In this document: positions 25,781 to 35,389 of the stretch, piece after piece | Numbering within the stretch: position 1 is the stretch's first letter | How the letters are laid out: each line of letters opens with the position of its first letter | Source of the DNA: JACVCJ01 sp052437175 | Lineage (GTDB): Bacteria; Bacteroidota; Bacteroidia; CAIKAF01 | DNA length: 64,000 nucleotides | Assembly (NCBI GenBank): GCA_052437175.1 | Contig: JBQVOK010000008.1 | Span: 133,243-197,242 of the forward strand | Reading direction: 5' to 3' | Position numbers and translations under genes: made by a program | The notes under the pieces: model-generated | Told to the model about the DNA's origin: nothing | Database searches by the model: none | What the model saw: the letters and a program-made list of their open reading frames with translations, nothing else

Positions 25781-28690
25781 CTATCGTACAATAATACGGC
25801 GGTTGATGCGGCTGTCGCCCCGGATCACCTGCAGGGTATACATGCCCGGTGCAAAAGCCGAAACATCTACCGTGGCTGTGCCGCCGGCGGCCGTGTGCAG
25901 GTTCTGCTGCAGAAGTACCACCTTGCCCGAAACGTCGATCATTTTCAGTACAGCATCCTGGAAACCTTCGCTGGTTTTAATATTCAGCAGCCCGGAAGCG
26001 GGGTTCGGGTACACCGAAATACCGGCATCCGCCGCTTCGTTCAGGCCCACGTCGCTCAGTACCGTAAGAGTGGCCGGCGTACGTTCGCTTACGCAGTAAA
26101 AACCTTCTTCTTCCACTTCCCAGTCGTAGAAATAGTAATACAGTCCGGCACCTTCGCTGCAACCGGTAATGGATACCAGGCCCGTTAAGGTATAGGGATA
26201 TGCAACACCACCGCCGTTACTGCGCTGCAGGCGCGGACCGGTGTAACCGAAATTCGTGGTATTGGTGGCTGCATCCGTTTCAATGGTATAACTGCCCGGT
26301 GTAAGCGGCAGGTTCAGCGCTACGCGGATACCGTCGGGCATACCGGCCGTGCTGGGAATGTTCACCAGTACCGATGAGATCACCGTACCGCCCTGTTTGA
26401 TCTGTACGAGGCGGTTACCCGGCGTATCGGTGTACACTTTGGCCGAAAGCAGGGTACAGTTGGCAAATACATCGAAATAGGTAATGGTATTGGTATTGTT
26501 GGAACCGCTGTACTGGCTGCTGCCGCTGTGTGCCGTCTGGCCGGTGTACGAGGTATCGCCGGGGTAATGATAGGTAGATTGTGCATAATAGGTTGTGGTG
26601 CTGCTCAGTACCGGCGTTGTAAATGAGGCGCCCGTACCGATGGCCGTGCCGCCTGAAGGACCGCTGAACCACTCGATGTTGTTACCCGTGGCGCCCAGGG
26701 TGCCAGAGCCGGAATTCATTACAGAAGCACCTGTCGTAACCGGAGCCGGACTTGCCAGTACCTCCACGCTCACCGGGGCCGATGTGAACTGCTCGCAATA
26801 GCCCTGTATGGTAAGCGTGTACGTACCGCTCTGGGTAATTACGGCGTTCTGCGTGGTGGCGCCATTGCTCCAGTTGTAGGCGCTCATACCGGCCGGACCT
26901 TCCAGCGTTACGCTGCCGCCTTCACAGAATTTGGTGTCGCCCACCACGTTCAGTACGGGGGTTTGGTTGGGGCTGAGTTCGATGCTTACCAGGGGTGCCC
27001 AGGAAGAGCAGTTGCCCGAAGTTACCTGCACACTGAACTCACCCGTGGCAGAAGCCTGTATGGTCTGTGTGGTGGCTCCGTTCGACCAGAGATAGCTGTA
27101 TCCTGCGCCGCTCGGGGCCGAAAGTGTTACCGACTGACCCGGGCAGAGATACGGAGAACCTATATACGTAATTTCGTTCAGCGGCGATACACAGTCGCCT
27201 TCTACCACATGGTAGAACTGGTCTGCCGGCTGGTTGGTCAGTTTGGTCACCGTACCCGAAGGCCAGCGGATAATGGCAGAGTCGACGATTGTGGCCGACC
27301 CCAGGCCAAAATGCAGGTGAAAGGAATTGCTGGTACCATAACTCTCACCGGCACGTACCTCACGTGTCTGTACGCCCCAGGCGCCATACAGGAAAATACG
27401 CGCACCCACGGCATCGCGGTTGCTGATGACACCCTGCAGATCGTAGGAAACAAAATGATTATCATTTTCTGTGCTGTTGAGCCAGAGAATATCGTTGGTG
27501 GAACTGGGCGAATTATACCCGTTGGCATAACCGGCGTAGATATCCAGTTTACCATCGTGGTTCAGGTCGCCTATACCAAAGGATTGAATGGTATTATTTG
27601 AAGGAAATGCCGTAGTTACCGGCGAAAAGGTATTGTTGCCGTTGTTGCGGAACAGGCGGGCCAGAGACGGGTTATTGGCACTACCTGTGATCAGTACGTC
27701 TACAAAACCGTCGTTATCAAAATCGGCCATTTTGGATTCATAGGGCGTAAAACCGATGTTAAGCCCGGCTCCGTTGGAAAGATTGATGTCTGTAAAACCG
27801 CCGGAACCGTTGTTGAGCATCAGCATGGTCTCTTCGTCGTGATTGGTGATGAGCACATCGAACCAGCCATCGTTATTGACATCTTCGAAGTTTGCCGTCC
27901 AGCTCTGGGCCCCGATGCGCAGGTTATGTGCCTGTGCATTTTCCGTGAAGGTGCCGTTGCCGTTGTTCACAAACAGCAGGTTTATGCGGCGCGGATCGTT
28001 GGAGTTGCCCACACCCTGGCGGCATTTGGCAATGTACAGGTCAATGTCTCCGTCGTTATCGAAATCGCTCCAGATCGACCCGTAGTTACCGGAATCATCG
28101 GTAGACTGATCGCCCGGTACATCAGGTGTTACATTAAAATTGATGATGTTGGAAACGGTATAGGTACCTGTGCCGTTGTTCACCCATATTTTACTCTGTC
28201 CAACGTCGTTACAGCCGAATATATCCAGGTCGCCGTCGTTGTCCACGTCCATCATGTTCATATTCTGCAGAAAATAGCTGGAATTGATCAGGGTATTGCT
28301 GGCCCCGTAACCGGTACCGGCCCCGTTGTCGACGGCCAGTTTTGCCGAACCGTTGAAACCCGCCACCACATCTTTGAAACCATTGCTGTTGGCATCGCCT
28401 ACCACCATGGCCCAGGCGCTTCCGCTACCCATATTGGTGCCGTTTATCTTCTGGAACTGCTGCCCGGGCCGCTGGCGTTCCACACTCATGATATACCCGT
28501 CGTCCATACGGGCAATATCGTCCAGTCCGTCCCCGTCCATATCGGCTACCGAAATCGCGTTGCCGGAAGTAAAATTACTGTTGGTAAATTTCGAGCTGGC
28601 ATTGGTGAAAGATATCTGGGCCAGGGCCGCAACGGGCAGTAAGCCCGAGAGTAACAGCACAGATACAGCGTGTTTGTTTAGGTTTTTCAT
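25781..28690 (-). CDS. T9SS cargo with FG-GAP repeats and ASPIC/UnbV domain
   Basis: A 969-residue secreted protein with a signal peptide (about 1-25, ending ALAQ). Seven VCBS/FG-GAP calcium loops can be read, for example DMDGDGLDD, DVDNDGDLD, DFDNDGDID and DVNNDGWFD, giving a beta-propeller over about residues 30-400. An ASPIC/UnbV domain follows (REVRAGESYG to FGLGSATIVDSAIIRWPSG, about 420-490), two Ig-like segments (LWSNGATTQT, NWSNGATTQN), a further beta domain and a type A T9SS domain (SVYPNPASGLLNI ... INRRIIVR). The family resembles CRTAC1. It starts 21 bases after the cytochrome gene and is likely co-expressed and co-exported with it. No known ligand. Confidence 0.9.
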   Translation of the reverse strand: MKNLNKHAVSVLLLSGLLPVAALAQISFTNASSKFTNSNFTSGNAISVADMDGDGLDDIARMDDGYIMSVERQRPGQQFQKINGTNMGSGSAWAMVVGDANSNGFKDVVAGFNGSAKLAVDNGAGTGYGASNTLINSSYFLQNMNMMDVDNDGDLDIFGCNDVGQSKIWVNNGTGTYTVSNIINFNVTPDVPGDQSTDDSGNYGSIWSDFDNDGDIDLYIAKCRQGVGNSNDPRRINLLFVNNGNGTFTENAQAHNLRIGAQSWTANFEDVNNDGWFDVLITNHDEETMLMLNNGSGGFTDINLSNGAGLNIGFTPYESKMADFDNDGFVDVLITGSANNPSLARLFRNNGNNTFSPVTTAFPSNNTIQSFGIGDLNHDGKLDIYAGYANGYNSPSSTNDILWLNSTENDNHFVSYDLQGVISNRDAVGARIFLYGAWGVQTREVRAGESYGTSNSFHLHFGLGSATIVDSAIIRWPSGTVTKLTNQPADQFYHVVEGDCVSPLNEITYIGSPYLCPGQSVTLSAPSGAGYSYLWSNGATTQTIQASATGEFSVQVTSGNCSSWAPLVSIELSPNQTPVLNVVGDTKFCEGGSVTLEGPAGMSAYNWSNGATTQNAVITQSGTYTLTIQGYCEQFTSAPVSVEVLASPAPVTTGASVMNSGSGTLGATGNNIEWFSGPSGGTAIGTGASFTTPVLSSTTTYYAQSTYHYPGDTSYTGQTAHSGSSQYSGSNNTNTITYFDVFANCTLLSAKVYTDTPGNRLVQIKQGGTVISSVLVNIPSTAGMPDGIRVALNLPLTPGSYTIETDAATNTTNFGYTGPRLQRSNGGGVAYPYTLTGLVSITGCSEGAGLYYYFYDWEVEEEGFYCVSERTPATLTVLSDVGLNEAADAGISVYPNPASGLLNIKTSEGFQDAVLKMIDVSGKVVLLQQNLHTAAGGTATVDVSAFAPGMYTLQVIRGDSRINRRIIVR

Positions 28691-28711
28691 TCGATTACAG
28701 GTATAGTTTAG

Positions 28712-30685
28712 TTATAATTTAATGACTTTTTTTACAAAGGTGCCCTTGCTGGTCTCGATGCGCAGCACGTACTGCCCGGGGGCACCGCTCAGCAGGTATT
28801 CCCACTGGCTGCTGCCGGGGTTGCGGAGATTATCCGTACATACCCCGCTGCTGTTGTACACCTGCACGGAGTAAATGCTTACATCACTCTGGGCGGTGAT
28901 CTTCAGCAGCCCGTCTACCGAAGGGTTCGGACTCACCAGCAGGGCCGGGTTGTTAAAGGCTTCGTCCAGCGATGTATTGGGCGTAAGTACAAACAGCATC
29001 TGCGTGGCCGCTACCAGTACCGGGCTCTTATCTGCGGCCTGGAACATAGACTTAAAGAGATTGATCTCCGGCGTGTTCACATTGAACATTTCGGACACCC
29101 AGCGCGGAGGCACCGCCTGGAAATACACTTTAGCATATACATGAATACTTCCCGTGAGCTGGTTGCCGCCGGGTACGCGTATACGGTAGTTCACACGGTC
29201 GGTACCCGAACCTTCGTTCCCGCCCTCGTTGTTAAAATCGGTATCACTGCCGATACCTTCCACCGAAACCGTATCGTACACCGCTGCCGACGACAGGAAT
29301 CCGTTCGGGGGCAGGCGGTTGTCCTTTATTTTGGTATGCGCCCGTTCCAGCATGGTGGTGCGGTTGCCGGCCACGTCGTTCATCACCATTTCGTATATCT
29401 GTACCTGGTCTTCCTGGCTGATCACCTGGTGGTGCGGTTCTGTAACGGCATCGTGCCCGATCAGCTCGTACTGCGGATCGAGCATGCCCGATCTAAAGAG
29501 GGTATCGCCTTCCTGTGTGGTAGCCACAAACTGTACAAAGGCCCGGCGCGAAGGGTATCCCGACGGAAACTTGTGCCCGGCCTTGTTCGATAGTTTCAGC
29601 GAGAAAGAAGCCACCGTGTCCGAAAGCCAGCCGTCGAAACCGAGGTCCAGCTCCAGGGTGGAGTTCTGCAGCATCTGTATGGTACTGGCAATGGTAGAGT
29701 CGAAATTATCGTCCGTGGCCGTGATCCCCAGTGCGGCCTTGTTGTTTTTCATCAGTTGCAGCATAAATACGTTGCTGCCCATAAATTTATGCAAATTGAA
29801 CGGTGTACGGCCGGGCAGGTTCAGGATATCGTTGGCAATGATCACCGGGCCGCGGATGGCAGGCATGTGGCAGGACTGACAGTTTTTGTCCGTAGCACTG
29901 AAAATGGAATTTTTCCACTCGTGGAAGGTGGCCTGTTCAATAAATTTATCCCCGGTGTAATTACCGTTCAGGTCGGTAACATCGGTAATGAGCGTGTGGC
30001 AGGAGGCACACACCATAGAGGTACTCATGTGGTTGCCCAGTGCAGGCGTAAAACCGGTGTACAGCTGCATGGGGCCGATCATCGGATCGGAAAAAGGCCC
30101 GTACATGTGCCGGGTAGTATCGTATTGAATAATGCCCGAGAACTGGCTGCCGGCATTGCTGCCCTGTATATGGCAGCTTACACAGGATACGCCGTCCAGG
30201 CCGATGGTATCGTTTTGCAGATGAGCCATGGTATAGGGCGAGGTTCCCTGGAAATAGGCCGTATAATGGCCCATGGGCGCATGGCAGGAGGTACATTTGT
30301 TCTCGAGCGCAGGCCCGTGACCGGGATTCGTATACACTTCATGACTTACTTTGGCCCGCCAGAGCGGATCTTTGGCCGAAAGCGCCATCATGGTCGCCTG
30401 CCAGTCGTCGTACAGGTTCACGTCATTACCCAGGGGGTCTACATTGGCCGTACCATGCAGTACATCTTTACCATGACAGCCTTTACAGGCGCTGGACGTA
30501 AGAAAATACTGCCCGGGCTCTATCGGGCCCAGCATTTTAAGCATGCGCCGCTGCTGCTCGGTATGATACAGCCGGGCCGCCTTCTTTTTCTCTGTGGAAA
30601 GGGAGGTATTGGATGCAAAAACGAGGAAAAGGACAGGAACGGCAAATGCCGCAGTTTTCTTGTGTCGGAGTAAGAAAGCAAGCAT
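28712..30685 (-). CDS. T9SS-targeted pentaheme cytochrome c
   Basis: A 657-residue protein with an N-terminal signal/anchor (residues about 11-28) and five CxxCH haem sites: CKGCH 67-71, CTSCH 131-135, CVSCH 168-172, CASCH 226-230 and CQSCH 269-273. The last is preceded by HEWKNSIF, an arrangement seen in cytochrome c554/hydroxylamine-oxidoreductase-like multihaem proteins. Residues about 340-560 form a haem-free beta-rich part, and the end is a T9SS sorting domain (LLVSPNPSVDGLLKI ... FVKKVIKL). The haem spacing and C-terminal domain suggest an electron-transfer protein exposed outside the outer membrane. The substrate or partner is unknown; the co-encoded FG-GAP/UnbV protein is the best candidate partner. 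Confidence 0.9.
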   Translation of the reverse strand: MLAFLLRHKKTAAFAVPVLFLVFASNTSLSTEKKKAARLYHTEQQRRMLKMLGPIEPGQYFLTSSACKGCHGKDVLHGTANVDPLGNDVNLYDDWQATMMALSAKDPLWRAKVSHEVYTNPGHGPALENKCTSCHAPMGHYTAYFQGTSPYTMAHLQNDTIGLDGVSCVSCHIQGSNAGSQFSGIIQYDTTRHMYGPFSDPMIGPMQLYTGFTPALGNHMSTSMVCASCHTLITDVTDLNGNYTGDKFIEQATFHEWKNSIFSATDKNCQSCHMPAIRGPVIIANDILNLPGRTPFNLHKFMGSNVFMLQLMKNNKAALGITATDDNFDSTIASTIQMLQNSTLELDLGFDGWLSDTVASFSLKLSNKAGHKFPSGYPSRRAFVQFVATTQEGDTLFRSGMLDPQYELIGHDAVTEPHHQVISQEDQVQIYEMVMNDVAGNRTTMLERAHTKIKDNRLPPNGFLSSAAVYDTVSVEGIGSDTDFNNEGGNEGSGTDRVNYRIRVPGGNQLTGSIHVYAKVYFQAVPPRWVSEMFNVNTPEINLFKSMFQAADKSPVLVAATQMLFVLTPNTSLDEAFNNPALLVSPNPSVDGLLKITAQSDVSIYSVQVYNSSGVCTDNLRNPGSSQWEYLLSGAPGQYVLRIETSKGTFVKKVIKL

Positions 30686-30837
30686 GGTCAGGTTAAGGAA
30701 AGTTTTGTTCAGGTTTATTGTTATATCAAATTTGCTTAAAAAAAATCAAATCAGCCACTTATTTTCTTAAAAAAGAAAAAAAGCAGGGAACAAGCACAAA
30801 GTCCACTTAATCAGTAGAATAATAAATGGGTTTCCTT

Positions 30838-30856
30838 AGAACGTCCTAAACGTTCT
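30838..30856. terminator. Hairpin just after the NlpC/P60-like gene
   Basis: AGAACGT-CCTAA-ACGTTCT, a perfect 7-bp stem ending one base beyond the stop codon. No T-run follows, so termination strength is unsure. Confidence 0.4.
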
Positions 30857-31531
30857 TTAGCGGCTGAGGACCGCACGTTCGGGGAAGAGAAAGCGCAGCT
30901 TTTTGTTCAGGGAAAGCCGTCCGGGATTGGTGCCCGGCAGGCCTTCGGGTACGGCCATGGCCATAGATTCGTAATAGTTTTTCCAGCCGGGGAAGGTTTC
31001 GCCCGTGGCGGGGTCCTTAAAGGTCATCGGGGCCGAAGGGATCTGTTTGCCCAGGCCGTTGCGGCGGTATACCATCTGGATCAGTTCCGTGCAATACAGG
31101 GCATTGCCGTCGGGCAGAAAGGCATCGTCGTACGGGGCACCCAGGTACTCCAGGGCCATACGGGCAGCGGCGGCCGATCTTTTCTGCATACCTTTCGGTT
31201 TAAAGCGTGCCAGGGCCACCCCGTCATTGGCCAGGTAACGGCGGCGTCCGCGCCACAGGAAGCTGTCGAGTGGGGTCTTCTGTACACCATGGCCGATGGA
31301 TTCCACCACGTACAGGGCATTGCCCTCCTTCAGTACAAGCCCGGCATGCTGAAAACGGAAACCCGGCTTCGAAGGCGTTACCCGGGCAATGTTATCACAA
31401 AGTTCGCCGCAGGGAAGCTCCTGGAAGATCAGGTCACCCTCCTGTGCCAGTTCGGCCACAGACTGTGCCTGCAGCGCCATACAGCCTGCCAGGGCAAGCA
31501 GGCATAAAAAGAGACGTACCCGGTTCTTCAT
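30857..31531 (-). CDS. YiiX-like NlpC/P60 superfamily hydrolase
   Basis: A 224-residue exported protein with a signal peptide (about 1-22). The permuted papain-like YiiX/YebB fold is suggested by GDLIFQEL near the start, the His in RFQHAGLVL and the Cys in ALYCTELIQMVY, the usual catalytic pair of this group. Such enzymes cleave peptide or ester bonds, often in the cell wall or in lipid-linked substrates, in the periplasm. Divergent from mutS, with separate promoters. Confidence 0.84.
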   Translation of the reverse strand: MKNRVRLFLCLLALAGCMALQAQSVAELAQEGDLIFQELPCGELCDNIARVTPSKPGFRFQHAGLVLKEGNALYVVESIGHGVQKTPLDSFLWRGRRRYLANDGVALARFKPKGMQKRSAAAARMALEYLGAPYDDAFLPDGNALYCTELIQMVYRRNGLGKQIPSAPMTFKDPATGETFPGWKNYYESMAMAVPEGLPGTNPGRLSLNKKLRFLFPERAVLSR

Positions 31532-31535
31532 GCGG

Positions 31536-31543
31536 CAAATATA
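31536..31543 (-). promoter_or_regulatory. TAnnTTTG promoter element for the YiiX-like gene
   Basis: TATATTTG on the minus strand, four bases before the ATG at 31531; likely leaderless. Confidence 0.6.
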
Positions 31544-31598
31544 CATACAGCCGCTGTAATTGTTGAAAAACAGTGCGTAAAAGCACGTCTGAAAATGA

Positions 31599-31606
31599 TA
31601 TTTTTG
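31599..31606 (+). promoter_or_regulatory. TAnnTTTG promoter element for mutS
   Basis: TATTTTTG ending four bases before the ATG at 31611; likely leaderless. Confidence 0.6.
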
Positions 31607-31610
31607 TGCA

Positions 31611-34256
31611 ATGGCAAAAACTTCCGCGAAATCAGCCTCTGAGACTCCCTTAATGAAGCAGTACAACAGCATCAAGGCGAAATACCCCGATGCCGTTCTG
31701 CTGTTCCGCGTGGGCGATTTTTACGAGACCTTCGGCGACGATGCCATCCGTGCCCACAAAGTACTGGGCATTACGCTTACCCGCCGCGCCAACGGTTCTG
31801 CTTCCGAAATAGAACTGGCCGGCTTTCCCTATCATTCGCTGGAGAGCTACCTGCCCAAACTGGTGCGTGCCGGTTTTCGCGTGGCCATCTGCGAACAGCT
31901 GGAAGACCCCAAGACCACCAAGACCATTGTAAAACGCGATGTTACCGAACTGGTAACGCCGGGGGTGGCCCTGAACGACAATGTGCTCGAACACGGTTCC
32001 AACAACTGGCTCTGTGGCATCAGTACCGGGCCGCGCGACAGTTACGGCGTGTCCTTCCTCGATATTTCCACCGGGGAATTCCTTACCGGGGAGGGCGACC
32101 GCCACTATGCCCGCAAGCTGATCCTGAATTTTCAGCCCTCTGAAATTATCTACTGTAAGGGCTCTTCCGTGCGTAAAGACCTGGAACTGGAAGAACGCTT
32201 CTATTCCTTTGCCCTGGACCCCTGGATCTTTGAATACGATTTTGCCTACGACGCCCTTATTGAGCAGCTTCAAACGCCCAAACTGAAAGGTTTCGGGCTC
32301 GAAGGCATGCAAACCGCCATTGTGGCTGCCGGCGCCGTGCTGCACTACCTGAAGGAGACCCGGCACGAAAGGCCCGCCCACCTGCGCAGCATCGGCCGTA
32401 TAGACCGCGACGATTACGTGTGGATGGACCCCTTCACCGTGCGCAACCTGGAACTGCTCAGCAACAACTCCGACCAGCAGGCCACCCTGTTCTCGGTGAT
32501 CAATAAAACCCTTACACCGCCGGGCGCCCGCCTGCTGAAAAGACGTATACTGATGCCTTTTAAGGATGCGGCACGGATCAATGAGAAACTGAATTCGGTA
32601 GAATACATTTTGCAGGATACGCCCTTCAGTCATGCCCTGGCCGAAATTCTGCCCCTGGTAGGCGATCCCGAACGCCTGGGCGCTAAAATAGCCACCGGCC
32701 GCATCAACCCGCGCGAACTGGTACAGCTGATGCGCTCCCTGGAAGCCATTACCCGCCTGAAAGAACTGGGCGATACCGTACAGAACGAAGGCCTGCAGAA
32801 ACTGGCCGCCAGGCTGGAACCCTGCCCCGACGTACGCCAGAAACTGGCCGATACGCTCAGCCCCGACGCCCCGGCCCTGGCCTCCAAAGGCGGTATCATC
32901 AAAGCGGGCGTGCATCCCGAACTGGACACCCTGCGCGAAATTTCGGGCAGCGGAAAAGAATACCTGCTGCGCATACAGCAGCGCGAAACCGAAGCTACCG
33001 GCATTTCATCGCTGAAAGTGGCCTACAACAACGTGTTCGGTTATTATATCGAAGTTACGAACGCGCATAAGAACAAAGTGCCGGCCGAATGGATCCGCAA
33101 GCAGACCCTGGTGAATGCCGAGCGCTACATTACGCCCGAACTCAAAGAATACGAAGAAAAGATATTAGGCGCCGAAGAAAAGATCTCGGCCCTGGAACAA
33201 CGTTTGTATACCGAACTGGTGAGCTCTCTCCTGCCCCATATACCGGCACTGCAGGTGAACGCACTGCAGATCGGCGAGCTGGACTGCCTGCTTTCCTTTG
33301 CCCGGGTATCGGCCGAGCGGAATTATAAAAAGCCGCTGCTTACCGACGGTTTTGCCCTGCGCATACGCGAAGGCCGGCACCCCATCATCGAGACCCGCCT
33401 GCCCGAAGGGGAAAGTTATATTCCCAACGATATTTTCCTGGACGATGCCACGCAGCAGATCATTATGATCACCGGGCCCAATATGAGTGGTAAATCGGCC
33501 CTGCTGCGGCAAACGGCGCTCATTGTACTTATGGCCCAGATGGGTTGTTTTGTGCCCGCCGCCGAAGCCGAGATCGGACTGGTAGACAAGGTATTCACCC
33601 GCGTGGGCGCCTCCGATAACCTGGCTGCCGGCGAAAGTACCTTTATGGTGGAAATGAACGAGACCGCGGGCATCCTCAACAACCTGAGCGCACGCAGCCT
33701 GATCCTGCTCGACGAGATCGGCCGCGGTACCAGCACCTACGACGGCATCAGCATAGCCTGGGCCATAGCCGAGTACCTGCACGAACATCCCAAATTCAGG
33801 GCCAAAACCCTGTTTGCCACGCATTACCACGAGCTTAACGATATGACGCTGAGCTTCGAACGTATAAAGAACTACCACGTTTCCATCCGCGAAAGCGGCA
33901 ACCGTATCGTTTTCCTGCGTACACTGGCTCCCGGAGGCAGCGAGCACAGTTTTGGTATACACGTGGCCGAAATGGCCGGTATGCCTTCCAAAGTGCTGAA
34001 ACGCGCCCAGAAAATGTTAGCCGAACTGGAAAAACAGCGCGATAAGACCGCCACCCCAGAGCGTACGGCCATTGCCGCCGCAGCCAATACGGTGAAGCAG
34101 GAAGATAACGGCATGCAGCTCAGCTTTTTCCAGCTCAACGACCCCGTGCTGGAAGAGATCCGTGAACAGCTGCTGCACATCGACATCAATACGCTTACGC
34201 CCGTAGAGGCGCTCATGAAACTGAACGAGATCAAACGGGCCGCCGGCCTCAAATAA
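31611..34256 (+). CDS. mutS: DNA mismatch repair protein MutS
   Basis: An 881-residue mismatch-recognition ATPase. The mismatch-binding Phe-x-Glu is in RVGDFYETFGDDA (domain I, about residues 33-45); connector, lever and clamp domains follow; the ABC-type ATPase has Walker A GPNMSGKSAL from about residue 622, the signature STFMVEMNE and Walker B LILLDEIGRGTST. The C-terminal helix (NTLTPVEALMKLNEIK) is the dimerisation tail. Length is normal. Stand-alone gene with its own promoter. Confidence 0.98.
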   Translation: MAKTSAKSASETPLMKQYNSIKAKYPDAVLLFRVGDFYETFGDDAIRAHKVLGITLTRRANGSASEIELAGFPYHSLESYLPKLVRAGFRVAICEQLEDPKTTKTIVKRDVTELVTPGVALNDNVLEHGSNNWLCGISTGPRDSYGVSFLDISTGEFLTGEGDRHYARKLILNFQPSEIIYCKGSSVRKDLELEERFYSFALDPWIFEYDFAYDALIEQLQTPKLKGFGLEGMQTAIVAAGAVLHYLKETRHERPAHLRSIGRIDRDDYVWMDPFTVRNLELLSNNSDQQATLFSVINKTLTPPGARLLKRRILMPFKDAARINEKLNSVEYILQDTPFSHALAEILPLVGDPERLGAKIATGRINPRELVQLMRSLEAITRLKELGDTVQNEGLQKLAARLEPCPDVRQKLADTLSPDAPALASKGGIIKAGVHPELDTLREISGSGKEYLLRIQQRETEATGISSLKVAYNNVFGYYIEVTNAHKNKVPAEWIRKQTLVNAERYITPELKEYEEKILGAEEKISALEQRLYTELVSSLLPHIPALQVNALQIGELDCLLSFARVSAERNYKKPLLTDGFALRIREGRHPIIETRLPEGESYIPNDIFLDDATQQIIMITGPNMSGKSALLRQTALIVLMAQMGCFVPAAEAEIGLVDKVFTRVGASDNLAAGESTFMVEMNETAGILNNLSARSLILLDEIGRGTSTYDGISIAWAIAEYLHEHPKFRAKTLFATHYHELNDMTLSFERIKNYHVSIRESGNRIVFLRTLAPGGSEHSFGIHVAEMAGMPSKVLKRAQKMLAELEKQRDKTATPERTAIAAAANTVKQEDNGMQLSFFQLNDPVLEEIREQLLHIDINTLTPVEALMKLNEIKRAAGLK

Positions 34257-34283
34257 AAAATGCCCCTGCAGTGCAGCGGCATT
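34257..34283. terminator. Bidirectional terminator between mutS and the DUF4249-like gene
   Basis: ATGCC(C)CTGCA/TGCAG(C)GGCAT stem with a short loop; A-run on one side serves as T-run for the minus-strand gene. Weaker in the mutS direction. Confidence 0.65.
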
Positions 34284-34306
34284 TCCTTAATAATATCTGT
34301 TTTATT

Positions 34307-35305
34307 TTACGGCTTTTTAAACCCGAGGTTCGCGGTAAAGGGCCCTAGTACCAGGGTATCCATCGCTGCGGATGACATAGCTACACCTTTCTTTTCGAAA
34401 CGGCCGCGGGCACTGAAAATACCCAGGGCATTCTCCATATTGGTGTACAGCGGTTTCTCCTGTATAAGGCCGGTAGAAGGCTTGTTGATGCTGATGTACT
34501 GGTCGAGCTCTTCGGTACCCACGTAAAAGCGGAAGTCGAGCAGGCCGATCTTGCGGCGTATGCCCGGTGCGGGCTCCAGCTGCTCTTGTACAAAGCGGTA
34601 AAAGTTATTCTGCGGAATATTGTATACGATCTCGGCCGAGCCGCTGCGCTGTATGGGCGCAAAGCTCCAGATGATCGAATCCTTGCTGGTAGCGCCGCTT
34701 ACGATATCTTCGTTCACCCAGTGAAATACGATCTGCATCTGGTAGATATACCCGTTGCTGGCGGGGCTCCATTTAATATCGTATCCCTTGCGCGAAGGGG
34801 AATTCCATACTACGGTACCCGTTCCCGGCTGTTTTACTTTAAGACCCGCAACCAGTGAGGTGGTTCCGGATATCTCTTTACCCGTTTTCAGGTTGGTGAT
34901 GCGCAGTTTGTAGGTCTTGGACGAGTCCAGGGCTACATTGGTGCGGTACATCAGCTGGTTGCCGCCGGCAAAGGTACCGGTATCCTTACTGATCGTAGTG
35001 GGAAAGCAGGGGATCGTCTGGATCACCTGGTTATTGGTGGGGTTCAGCTTTTCGATCCGTACGTCCAGATCTTCAGGCTTATAGTAAATGGAATCAGGAA
35101 CTTTGGTATAATCGAGTACATTGTCGTTTACGAGGAACGCTTTCTGTATACGTATATACTGAACCGTATCGTACTGGTTTAAAAGCCCGTACACGATCGT
35201 AGTTTCTTTATAGTTACCCGCAATGTCCACATCGGTACTGCAGGAAGATAACCCCCCGGCAACGAGCGAAATAAGGCCTGCTGCCAACAATATCTTTCTT
35301 GTCAT
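34307..35305 (-). CDS. DUF4249-like lipoprotein
   Basis: A 332-residue lipoprotein with lipobox LSSCS (Cys about residue 22). The layout resembles DUF4249: an N-terminal beta domain (TTIVYGLLNQYDTVQYIRIQKAF), a middle Ig-like part and the C-terminal TNMENALGIFSARGRF stretch that is typical of the group. DUF4249 genes often accompany TonB-dependent receptors; none is adjacent here. Function unknown. The ATG at 35305 is four bases from its promoter. Confidence 0.75.
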   Translation of the reverse strand: MTRKILLAAGLISLVAGGLSSCSTDVDIAGNYKETTIVYGLLNQYDTVQYIRIQKAFLVNDNVLDYTKVPDSIYYKPEDLDVRIEKLNPTNNQVIQTIPCFPTTISKDTGTFAGGNQLMYRTNVALDSSKTYKLRITNLKTGKEISGTTSLVAGLKVKQPGTGTVVWNSPSRKGYDIKWSPASNGYIYQMQIVFHWVNEDIVSGATSKDSIIWSFAPIQRSGSAEIVYNIPQNNFYRFVQEQLEPAPGIRRKIGLLDFRFYVGTEELDQYISINKPSTGLIQEKPLYTNMENALGIFSARGRFEKKGVAMSSAAMDTLVLGPFTANLGFKKP

Positions 35306-35309
35306 AGCA

Positions 35310-35317
35310 CAAATATA
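35310..35317 (-). promoter_or_regulatory. TAnnTTTG promoter element for the DUF4249-like gene
   Basis: TATATTTG on the minus strand, four bases before the ATG; likely leaderless. Confidence 0.6.
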
Positions 35318-35352
35318 GCAGCTATTTTTACAAAACACCATGAACATATTCA

Positions 35353-35360
35353 TACATTTG
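35353..35360 (+). promoter_or_regulatory. TAnnTTTG promoter element for panB
   Basis: TACATTTG, 29 bases before the ATG at 35390. Confidence 0.55.
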
Positions 35361-35389
35361 TCGGACAAACAGGTAAAAAACTTTAAATT

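Noticed and set aside
31650..32915. A 421-codon minus-strand frame inside mutS
   Set aside because: It is the antisense of a highly conserved gene and its translation has no features of its own.
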